Part shown: in pieces, positions 1 through 5,858 of the stretch
How positions within the stretch are numbered: the first letter of the stretch is position 1
Layout: each line of letters starts with the position of its first letter
Assembly (NCBI GenBank): GCA_963169055.1
Contig: CAUJFU010000107.1
Location: 1 to 5,863 of the forward strand
From: Myxococcota bacterium
GTDB lineage: Bacteria > Myxococcota_C > UBA6777
DNA: 5,863 bases
Reading direction: 5' to 3'
Notes under the pieces: model-generated
What the model saw: only the letters and a program-made list of their open reading frames with translations
Databases searched by the model: none
What the model was told of the DNA's origin: nothing
Position numbers and translations under genes: made by a program

Positions 1-37
1 CACTCCCCCCCCACAAGAACCCCCTTGGAAGCGCTCT

Positions 38-1444
38 TTGCGCCGCTTCATGAATCACACCATCACCGATATCGTCGTCATTATCCTGATCCTTTTCTCC
101 ATCGCCCTACTGCTCGCAGAGATCCTCTTCCCCCAACGCCCCGACATCCTCGAAGTCTTCAACATCGCCCTCACGATCTTTTTCTCCATCGAATTGTTTT
201 TGCGCTTCCTCGCTGAACGCAAAACCTCTGTGTTCTTCCGCCGCTATTGGCTCGATATCATCGCCGTCCTCGCACCGTACTTCCGATCTCTTCGGATACT
301 CCGCGTTCTCCGACTCTTGCGCATCTTCCGCCTCGGAAAACTTCTCAACCGCCGCTTCTCCGGTATCCAGTCATGGCTCGCTTTCGGTCTGCGACAGCAG
401 TTCTGGCTGATCCTCATCATCATCACCCTTGTCATCGCGGGTGCTGTCACCTTTCACCTCGCCGAACCCCACAATCCCAAAGTCAAGACTCTCCAAGACG
501 CCATCTGGTGGAGCTTGTTTTCCCTCGTCGGCGGAGAACCCCTCACGGGAGAACCCGCCGAATCCTTTAGCGGTCGCCTGATCTCCCTTATCATCGTCAC
601 TTCTGGCGTCGTCACTTTTGCTGCCGTCACAGGTATCATCACGGCCATCATGATCAACCGCCTCAAACCCCAAATGGAGCGAGGAGATATGGATCTCGAA
701 GAACTCGAACACCACATCGTCATCTGCGGCTGGAGCCGCTCCGCAAACCTCTTGATCGCTGCACTCCAAAATAGCGAAGAATATTGGGACAAAGGTATCG
801 TCCTGATCGCCGAATTTGGCGAAGGCGAACCCGAAAATCTCCTTGACAAAGCCAAGATCCTCCCCTCCACTCTCTACGTGATCAAAGGCGACTTTACACG
901 CCTTGAGATCCTCGAACGCGCCGGAATCCAACGCGCCAACGAAGCCATCGTCCTCGCCGATCAGATCCGCGAACGCTCCGACCAAGACCGCGACGCACGC
1001 ACCGTCCTCGCCGCCATGCTCATCGAAAAACAAAACCCCACCATCTTCACCTGCGTCGAACTCCTCAACCGCGATAACGCCGCACACCTCGAAAGGATGG
1101 GTGTCGAGGAAATCCTTGTCACCGACGAATACGCCGGAACCATCCTCGCCAACGCCCAACGCACACGTGGCATCATCACCATGCTCAACGAACTCTTCGA
1201 TCCCGCTCGCGGAAATCAATTCTACAAAGTCCCCCTACCCACCGTCTGGGCCGGAAAAACCATCTCCTACATCTTCGAAGCCCTCAAACGGCAATATGAC
1301 GCCATCCTCGTCTCCATCGAAACCACCGATCCCTCAGGTGGATCGCAACTCAAAGTCAACCCTCACAATGACATGATCGCTCGCAATGGCGACAAACTCG
1401 TCGTCATCGCACAACGACGCATCGACTTCCGAGACGCCTATTGA
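38..1444 (+). CDS. Voltage-sensor-type cation channel with cytoplasmic RCK domain
   Basis: This is a six-segment ion channel of the inner membrane with a ligand-sensing RCK tail. From the TTG at 38, S1 is about residues 11-31, S2 38-58 and S3 68-81. S4 is 82-101, with arginines at 83, 86, 89, 92, 95 and 98, the classic every-third-residue voltage-sensor pattern. S5 is about 122-140, the pore helix 152-163 and S6 179-206. The Rossmann-type RCK/TrkA-N domain (225-365) opens with HHIVICGWSRSA, very like the MthK RCK start, and is followed by GDFTR and a TrkA-C-like end (393-460). Where K+ channels carry TVGYGD, this one reads SLVGGEPLTGEP, so K+ selectivity is uncertain. The start is unsure: TTG 38, ATG 50, or a codon left of the window, because the frame has no stop back to base 2 and the residues before TTG look coding. 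No clear ribosome binding site is visible. It is probably transcribed separately from the kinase operon. Confidence 0.88.
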   Translation: MRRFMNHTITDIVVIILILFSIALLLAEILFPQRPDILEVFNIALTIFFSIELFLRFLAERKTSVFFRRYWLDIIAVLAPYFRSLRILRVLRLLRIFRLGKLLNRRFSGIQSWLAFGLRQQFWLILIIITLVIAGAVTFHLAEPHNPKVKTLQDAIWWSLFSLVGGEPLTGEPAESFSGRLISLIIVTSGVVTFAAVTGIITAIMINRLKPQMERGDMDLEELEHHIVICGWSRSANLLIAALQNSEEYWDKGIVLIAEFGEGEPENLLDKAKILPSTLYVIKGDFTRLEILERAGIQRANEAIVLADQIRERSDQDRDARTVLAAMLIEKQNPTIFTCVELLNRDNAAHLERMGVEEILVTDEYAGTILANAQRTRGIITMLNELFDPARGNQFYKVPLPTVWAGKTISYIFEALKRQYDAILVSIETTDPSGGSQLKVNPHNDMIARNGDKLVVIAQRRIDFRDAY

Positions 1445-1566
1445 TATCGATGCCTCGCCCTCACCCCAAACAAACACACCCTTCCACACGCCCATCCATC
1501 CGCACCCTCCGATCCTCTAACAGCCTCCCATGCCCCTCCGCTCACCCCGCACACAACCTAAACCGC

Positions 1567-1580
1567 GATCTCTTGAGATC
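1567..1580. repeat. Short palindrome GATCTC-TT-GAGATC
   Basis: Six-base perfect arms are separated by two bases, seen directly. It contains two GATC sites. It could be a protein-binding site or chance. No T-run follows, and a 2-base loop is too tight for an RNA hairpin unless the inner pair opens, so it is not a convincing terminator. Confidence 0.4.
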
Positions 1581-1702
1581 ACGACCCTTCATCTCTCCCC
1601 TCTCCACGAACCTACGCGGCTCATAAAACTCCCGTGTTCGCACCCGTCCAAGCGAGAGCGTCGTTGGATTCAAAAACGATGATCTCTTCGCCAACTCGGG
1701 GT

Positions 1703-1744
1703 CAAGGGGCGACAGTCCCTTGCGGGGTTTGGGGCCGCGCCCCA
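1703..1744. repeat. Double-hairpin intergenic repeat-like element
   Basis: Two adjacent hairpins are seen directly. The first pairs CAAGGGGC (1703-1710) with GTCCCTTG (1715-1722), including one G-T pair, around a GACA loop. The second pairs TGGGGC (1730-1735) with GCCCCA (1739-1744) perfectly around CGC. A GCGGGG linker joins them. From general knowledge, the pattern AAGGGGC..CCCTTGCGGGGTTTGGGGC..GCCCCA resembles dispersed intergenic hairpin sequences seen in many GC-rich bacteria. Whether it is repeated in this genome cannot be judged from one copy. It may act as a transcript end or stability element for the channel mRNA, but neither strand shows a T-run next to it. Confidence 0.55.
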
Positions 1745-1894
1745 CAAAACAGAGTCATCACGTAAGTCCTGTCTCCCCTCAAAAAACACTCACGCAGCCC
1801 CTCTCTCCGCCCATACTCATCCCTCTTCCCGACGATTTCACCCGTCTATCCGACAAGATCGCCGTTTCTTTTCAGTCGCCTATTTCCCAAGGAA

Positions 1895-1923
1895 TTGAGG
1901 ATTTTTTTGTTTCCTGCTACAGT
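1895..1923 (+). promoter_or_regulatory. Sigma70-like promoter with extended -10 for the kinase operon
   Basis: A -35 like TTGAGG (1895-1900, 4 of 6 consensus bases) lies exactly 17 bases before TACAGT (1918-1923, 4 of 6). The TGC just before the -10 gives an extended -10, and the spacer is T-rich. The predicted transcription start is near 1930. That leaves a leader of about 100 bases if translation begins at ATG 2031, and nearly none if it began at TTG 1932. The call is from sequence pattern only. Confidence 0.5.
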
Positions 1924-1940
1924 CCTTCTGTTTGACTTTC

Positions 1941-1953
1941 GTGGCTTCGCCAC
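1941..1953 (+). other. Small hairpin in the kinase mRNA leader
   Basis: GTGGC pairs perfectly with GCCAC around a TTC loop, about ten bases after the predicted transcription start. It could affect leader stability or block a start at TTG 1932. It is short and may be incidental. Confidence 0.3.
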
Positions 1954-2030
1954 CACTTCGCTCTATGCGCTTGAGCCATCCAGAGGGAATCACTCTTCGG
2001 CCCGTAAAATCGGCAGGTATCGCAAAAACG

Positions 2031-3920
2031 ATGACAATCACCGCGCAGGATCTCACAAAAGACCCCCATTGCATCGTCGGCCAGATCATCGCCGAACGGT
2101 ACCACGTCCAACAATTTGTCGCGCAAGGCGGCATGGCGTGGATCTATAAAGTCCACCATCGCCCGCTAAAACGCCCGATGGCCCTCAAACTTCTCTTCCC
2201 TCACCTCGCCGTTGACCGCGTCGTTCGAGGGCGCTTTATTAGCGAAGCCGAGATCCAATTTCGGATGCAACACGACGCCATCGTTCGAGTTGTCGAACTC
2301 CTTGACGATGGCGACTTCCTCGGTATGGTCCAAGAATGGATCGAAGGACCCGACCTCAAACAATATCTGATCCAAGGAAAACACCTGCTCTCTCCCGAAG
2401 AACTCCGCGTCCTCCTCCTCCCACTTCTTGACGCCCTCGCTTACGCTCACGGTGAAGGCATCATCCACCGCGATCTCAAGCCCGGCAACGTCATGCTCAC
2501 CCCCAACGGACCCGATACCTACGCCCCAAAACTCGGTGACTTTGGCATCGCTAAATTTCTCGATGACGTCGACGAAAAAACCACCACAGGTTCCATCCTC
2601 GGCACCTTCAAGTACACCGCCCCCGAACAGATCAAAGACAGCAAAAAAGTCGATCACCGCGTCGATATCTACGCCATGGGCGTGATGATGTACCAACTCG
2701 CTGTCGGACACGTCCCCTTTCGCGGCGGTTTGCAAACCATCCTCTACCAACATATGCACGAAGTCCCTCCCCACCCCATCGAACTCAACAAGCGTCTGCC
2801 CCCCGCCTTCGGCGATATCATTATGCGCTGCCTCGAAAAAAACCCCAGCCAGCGCTACAGCAATTGTCGCGAACTCCAAGAAGCCATCGCTCAAGCCCTC
2901 CCACCCGGCGGAAAACTCCATACACTCGAAAAACGCTTCCAGCTCCGCGACGCCAAAAAAACCATCCAAATGGATGCCGACTTCACCGTCCAACTCTCTG
3001 CCGAAGACGTCGTCCAACTCAAAGACTTCGACAACAGCAGTAGCGTCGAATACGCAAGCGAAGATCTCGTAGACAAAAACGCCCCGCAACCTCCCCCTCC
3101 GCCGACTTCTATTCTGACGCAACCCCTCTCACAAGATCCCTCCAACGGCAGCGGACTCAAACTCGCACAACTCGCCCACCCACAGCACATCCACCCTGAT
3201 GACTCCGTCGCCTTGCCACCCCCACCCCGTCCTTCTCGTTGGCCGTTATTCCTCGGTGCCATCCTCCTTGTCGCCGTCGGCCTCTTTGGAGGATTGTATG
3301 CCTCCCGCTACTCCAAACCTACCGTGATCACCACCCTGCCCAAACCACCCAAGATCCTCCTCACAGAATGCTCCTCCGAGCAAACCCAATCTTGCTACAC
3401 AGATTCCCAAGAAACCCGCGACAAAGGAGCCTGCAAGTCTGGTCAACAGTCTTGTATCGGCGGCAAATGGTCCGCTTGTGTAGGTCAAATCCTCCCCAAA
3501 GAAGAGATCTGCAACAACCAAGACGACGACTGCAACGGCAAAATCGACGAAAACTTCCCTCAAAAAGGACAGCCCTGCTACGCCAATCCCGACCAATGCA
3601 CAGGCCTCGGCACGTGGCAATGCGCAAGCAACGGGCAGATCGAATGCCTAGTCGATCCCAAACGCACCAAACGCCGCGTCTTCTCCCTCTATCTCTCCCC
3701 TGAAGACGCCACTTTTACCCTCGAACACAAACGCTACACCAAACTCGAAGCCCAAAAACACATCTGCTTTCCCATCAACGCTTGGCGCGGCAACCTGACC
3801 CTCTCCTCCACGGGATACGAACTTTGCGTCATCCCCGTCAAAAAACTTCGCCAAGGTCTCCGCCTCAAAATGAAGAAAAAATCTTTCCTCGAAGAAAGCC
3901 CCGATTATTGCCTCCACTGA
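2031..3920 (+). CDS. Transmembrane Ser/Thr protein kinase with MopE-like and PEGA-like ectodomain
   Basis: This bitopic Hanks-type kinase phosphorylates Ser/Thr of unknown targets in the cytoplasm. From ATG 2031 it has 629 residues. The kinase domain is about 24-286: loop QGGMAWIY (32-39), catalytic Lys in MALK (53), HRDLKPGN (146-153), DFG (170-172) and APE (197-199), so it should be active. A Pro-rich, probably disordered linker (287-403) leads to one membrane segment (404-424). The outside part carries 14 cysteines, including CNNQDDDCNGKIDE (494-507), a MopE-type metal-binding motif common in myxobacterial surface proteins. The last 80 residues (from about 549) look like a PEGA-type beta domain. 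The frame is open from TTG 1932, with ATG 1965 also possible. I chose ATG 2031 because it begins just before the kinase fold and leaves a leader after the promoter, but no strong ribosome binding site supports any start. It is first gene of a probable operon. Confidence 0.93.
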   Translation: MTITAQDLTKDPHCIVGQIIAERYHVQQFVAQGGMAWIYKVHHRPLKRPMALKLLFPHLAVDRVVRGRFISEAEIQFRMQHDAIVRVVELLDDGDFLGMVQEWIEGPDLKQYLIQGKHLLSPEELRVLLLPLLDALAYAHGEGIIHRDLKPGNVMLTPNGPDTYAPKLGDFGIAKFLDDVDEKTTTGSILGTFKYTAPEQIKDSKKVDHRVDIYAMGVMMYQLAVGHVPFRGGLQTILYQHMHEVPPHPIELNKRLPPAFGDIIMRCLEKNPSQRYSNCRELQEAIAQALPPGGKLHTLEKRFQLRDAKKTIQMDADFTVQLSAEDVVQLKDFDNSSSVEYASEDLVDKNAPQPPPPPTSILTQPLSQDPSNGSGLKLAQLAHPQHIHPDDSVALPPPPRPSRWPLFLGAILLVAVGLFGGLYASRYSKPTVITTLPKPPKILLTECSSEQTQSCYTDSQETRDKGACKSGQQSCIGGKWSACVGQILPKEEICNNQDDDCNGKIDENFPQKGQPCYANPDQCTGLGTWQCASNGQIECLVDPKRTKRRVFSLYLSPEDATFTLEHKRYTKLEAQKHICFPINAWRGNLTLSSTGYELCVIPVKKLRQGLRLKMKKKSFLEESPDYCLH

Positions 3921-3932
3921 ACACCCCTCCCG

Positions 3933-3938
3933 AAGGAG
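3933..3938 (+). promoter_or_regulatory. Strong ribosome binding site fixing the PEGA protein start
   Basis: AAGGAG stands 8 bases before ATG 3947, the best Shine-Dalgarno match beside any start inside the window. It argues against the upstream in-frame extension from 3782, which would overlap the kinase gene by 139 bases. Confidence 0.85.
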
Positions 3939-3946
3939 CCGACTCC

Positions 3947-5464
3947 ATGCCGCGCTATCCCCTTCGTTCGGTTTCTCCCCTCTCTTCCATCCTCCTTCTC
4001 TCCCAAAGCCTCCCATCTCTCCCCCTTTTCTCCTCAAAAAGCAGGATATCTCTCGCTGCTTTTTTCCTTTCTGTCTTTTTTGGGGCGTGGCTTCCTTCTA
4101 CGCTCTACGCCCAAGATCTCCAACAATGCGCTCTTTTGTTTCGCCAAAAAAAACTCGTTGAAGCAGGCGATTGCTTCATCCAAGCCGCCGAATCCATCGG
4201 AGCATCCGACAAAATCAAACCCATCGATCGATTCAAAAAAGGCCGACTCCTCCTGAACGCTTCCCGCCTCTTCACCCGCGCCGCACAACAAACCAAAGAG
4301 ACCCCCTTGCACGATCATCTGATCCACCGCTCCCTACAGCTCTTTGATCGTTACCTCGACGAATCCCTCTTCGAAAACCAAAACCGCCAACGCACCGCCC
4401 AAACCGAACACAACCGACTCCAAAAACGCCACAACTTCGCAAAACTCCGACTCTCCTCTTACGACGCAAAGGCCCAACTCTGCATCGAATCCACCACCAC
4501 GCCCAAACGCTGCAAAACCGCCTATACATGGACACGTTATCTACCCGCAGGCCGCTATCAAACTTCCGTAACCTACCCCGACTCTGCCCCGATCCTACGC
4601 CCTCTCCAGCTCTCTGCTCTCGAAACCTATCACCACGGCTTTTCGCCCCTCTCTAGCGAAAGCCTCGTTCAGATCACTTCCGAAGATCCCAAAACCCGTA
4701 TGTTCCTGCGCGGAGCCGCCCTCTTTGAACCTCTCCGATACATCGGCCAACAATGGATCGTCAAACTCCCTCCCGGCCCTTATTCGCTCGATATCCACTA
4801 CCCCAACGCGCTCCCCTTCCGACGCACTTTCCAAGTCTCCCTCGCCGAAAAACTCACCCTCTCTTATCCCCGTCCCTCCGCACAGATCACCTTCACCTCC
4901 TCTCCAACGGGCGCACAGATCTTTATCGAAGAGCGCTACAGCGGAACAACCCCCCTCACCGTCCTTGTCCCTGATGGCGATTTTATCCTTCATATCCGCA
5001 GTTTTTGCCACCAGATCCTTCAGAAAAAAATCCTCGTCCAACCCAAATCCACCCAAAAGATCCACTTCGATCTAGTTCCTGAACCGCGTTACCAAACGTG
5101 GCGTCAACAACAAGTCGCCCTACCGACTCAACGACTCCTCGGTTGGTCCGTATTGATCGGCGGGATCGCCCTCGGTGTCCTCGCAGCCTCCGGCTACACC
5201 GCAGGAAATCTCGCCCACCAAGACGCTCTCCGACTGCAAACCGCTTACCGCGTCGCACGCTCCAACTTTGACCAACACGCCGATGCCTACGCCGCGCAAG
5301 CCCAAACCGCCAACGCTTGGATGACGGTCGGGCACATCAGCACCCCTCTTGGGGCCGCCGCCATCGGACTTGGGATCTTCTTTCTCTCCCAATCCCAGCT
5401 CCCTCCCCCACAAACCCTCGGTTGTGACGTCGGACAAGAAACCCTTAAAAGAACAAAGTTGTGA
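3947..5464 (+). CDS. PEGA-domain envelope protein with C-terminal membrane hairpin
   Basis: This 505-residue protein is likely exported and membrane-anchored; its exact role is unknown. A probable signal peptide ends near residue 55 (hydrophobic 35-50, then STLYA before Gln), with an unusually long n-region and no later start codon. Residues 56-165 are helical and could be TPR-like. A clear PEGA domain lies at about 311-378: SSPTGAQIFIEERYSGTTPL, then VPDGDFILHI. Two weaker segments, LPAGRYQTSVTYP (199-211) and LPPGPYSLDIHYP (274-286), repeat the same turn and strand, suggesting three tandem PEGA-like domains. Two hydrophobic helices (about 397-415 and 463-480) flank an Ala/Gln-rich helical stretch, a layout known in myxobacterial PEGA proteins; they would place the PEGA part outside. 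It follows the kinase by 26 bases and overlaps the next gene by 4, so it should be co-expressed and may be a partner or substrate-binding subunit of the kinase, which is inference. Confidence 0.85.
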   Translation: MPRYPLRSVSPLSSILLLSQSLPSLPLFSSKSRISLAAFFLSVFFGAWLPSTLYAQDLQQCALLFRQKKLVEAGDCFIQAAESIGASDKIKPIDRFKKGRLLLNASRLFTRAAQQTKETPLHDHLIHRSLQLFDRYLDESLFENQNRQRTAQTEHNRLQKRHNFAKLRLSSYDAKAQLCIESTTTPKRCKTAYTWTRYLPAGRYQTSVTYPDSAPILRPLQLSALETYHHGFSPLSSESLVQITSEDPKTRMFLRGAALFEPLRYIGQQWIVKLPPGPYSLDIHYPNALPFRRTFQVSLAEKLTLSYPRPSAQITFTSSPTGAQIFIEERYSGTTPLTVLVPDGDFILHIRSFCHQILQKKILVQPKSTQKIHFDLVPEPRYQTWRQQQVALPTQRLLGWSVLIGGIALGVLAASGYTAGNLAHQDALRLQTAYRVARSNFDQHADAYAAQAQTANAWMTVGHISTPLGAAAIGLGIFFLSQSQLPPPQTLGCDVGQETLKRTKL

Positions 5465-5754
5465 GAATCCCCATGCCAAGGCCCATTCCATCCATGCTCT
5501 TGCTGCTGTGCCTGTGCTTCTCGGCTTCTTGCTACCTTGACGCGCAACTTCAACGCACCAACCCCTACGACGACAAATACCAAGGCCCTGCCACCTGCAA
5601 AACAGACGAAGATTGCGCTCCCTACGCCACTTGCCTTGGCACCGTTTGCTCTTCCTCCAAACTCGGCCAAAAACCCGAATGCTCCGCCAAACCCAACGAA
5701 CCCTGCGTCATCTCGGGCATTTACTGGTTAGCCCGTAAAGCCCAAGAGCTTTAG
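5461..5754 (+). CDS. Small Cys-rich lipoprotein
   Basis: A 97-residue product starts at GTG 5461, sharing GTGA with the stop of the previous gene, which points to translational coupling. ATG 5473 is an alternative start in the same frame. The N-terminus has a hydrophobic run (SMLLLLCLCFSAS) ending at Cys24, a likely lipidation site; the lipobox is imperfect because Ser sits at -3. The mature part starts YLDAQLQRTNPYDDKYQGP, a post-lipobox style common in these bacteria. It then carries six cysteines, mostly in TCKTDEDCAPYATCLGTVC, a C-x5-C-x5-C-x4-C pattern typical of disulfide-rich myxobacterial surface proteins. It would be anchored to a membrane leaflet outside the cytoplasm beside the other operon products. 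No enzyme motif is seen. The last 15 residues are unlike the rest, so a truncated longer protein is possible. Confidence 0.75.
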   Translation: MRIPMPRPIPSMLLLLCLCFSASCYLDAQLQRTNPYDDKYQGPATCKTDEDCAPYATCLGTVCSSSKLGQKPECSAKPNEPCVISGIYWLARKAQEL

Positions 5755-5761
5755 CCTTGGG
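5741..5761 (+). terminator. Hairpin over the lipoprotein stop codon, possible transcript end
   Basis: CCCAAG (5741-5746) pairs perfectly with CTTGGG (5756-5761). GC (5748-5749) with GC (5754-5755) extends the stem if A5747 is bulged, leaving a TTTA loop that includes part of the TAG stop. No T-run follows, so it is not a standard intrinsic terminator. It may still mark the end of the operon transcript. Confidence 0.4.
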
Positions 5762-5795
5762 ATATAAGGGGTTTATACGCTTTAGCGGCTTTAGC
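5748..5795 (+). repeat. Three copies of GCTTTAGC
   Basis: The octamer occurs at 5748-5755 (overlapping the stop codon), 5779-5786 and 5788-5795. A related GGTTAGCCC lies at 5727-5735, inside the gene end. The octamer is nearly palindromic. Its role is unknown; it may be debris of a small repeat expansion or a binding-site cluster upstream of the next promoter. Confidence 0.45.
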
Positions 5796-5807
5796 CCATG
5801 TTCAGGG

Positions 5808-5836
5808 TTGACAAATCGAAGTTCATTGCCTAGTCT
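5808..5836 (+). promoter_or_regulatory. Sigma70-like promoter of the gene beyond the right edge
   Basis: A perfect -35 TTGACA (5808-5813) lies 17 bases before TAGTCT (5831-5836, 3 of 6 consensus bases). The start of transcription would fall near 5843, inside the palindrome at 5841-5856, an arrangement expected for a repressible promoter. Confidence 0.6.
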
Positions 5837-5840
5837 ATAC

Positions 5841-5856
5841 CTAACGAATACGTTAG
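5841..5856. promoter_or_regulatory. Palindromic operator, TetR-type candidate
   Basis: CTAACG (5841-5846) and CGTTAG (5851-5856) are perfect inverted arms around AATA. Flanking TA (5838-5839) and TA (5858-5859) extend the symmetry past one mismatch on each side, giving a 22-base imperfect palindrome. AACG..CGTT cores of this size are typical of operators bound by TetR-family repressors. The position over the predicted transcription start fits repression. The protein itself is not in the window. Confidence 0.6.
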
Positions 5857-5858
5857 AT

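Larger units (their letters stand above)
1445..1894. other. Non-coding intergenic region, C-rich
   Basis: About 450 bases separate the channel stop from the next promoter. I see no convincing gene: the short open frames here have no ribosome binding site, no recognisable protein and unlike codon use. The first 110 bases are extremely C-rich with very few G on the + strand. The region contains a 14-bp palindrome (1567-1580) and a double GC hairpin (1703-1744). No hairpin with a T-run that would make a standard intrinsic terminator for the channel gene was found on the + strand. Confidence 0.7.

Noticed and set aside
371-1219. Long open frame on the - strand, 282 codons, inside the channel gene
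   Set aside because: It is a shadow of the C/A-ending codon use of the + strand gene. Its translation is acidic and low in complexity, without recognisable domains.
1542-1745. Small open frame on the - strand across the intergenic hairpins
   Set aside because: Its start lies inside the hairpin repeat and the protein resembles typical false translations of such repeats. It has no support as a gene.
1445-1930. Possible RNA gene, CRISPR array or mobile element in the spacer
   Set aside because: No tRNA-like cloverleaf, regularly spaced repeats, transposase remains or terminal inverted repeats with target duplications were seen.
1720-1935. Small + strand open frame between hairpin and promoter
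   Set aside because: It runs through the repeat, the promoter and low-complexity Pro/Ser sequence, with no ribosome binding site.
2087-2130. Kinase loop lacks the first and third glycines of GxGxxG, suggesting a pseudokinase
   Set aside because: The GGMA form is common in active bacterial kinases of this type, and the Lys, HRD, Asn and DFG residues are all present.
2166-3122. Open frame on the - strand, 318 codons, opposite the kinase gene
   Set aside because: It lies opposite conserved kinase motifs. The product is repetitive in Phe, Glu, Asp and Val as expected from an antisense read, and no promoter or ribosome binding site was seen.
3782-3946. Upstream extension of the PEGA protein into the kinase gene
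   Set aside because: It would overlap the kinase by 139 bases, encodes no signal-like sequence and ignores the strong AAGGAG placed 8 bases before ATG 3947.
4595-5065. Open frame on the - strand opposite the PEGA domain
   Set aside because: It is antisense to a clear PEGA core and shows no motif of its own, so it is another composition shadow.
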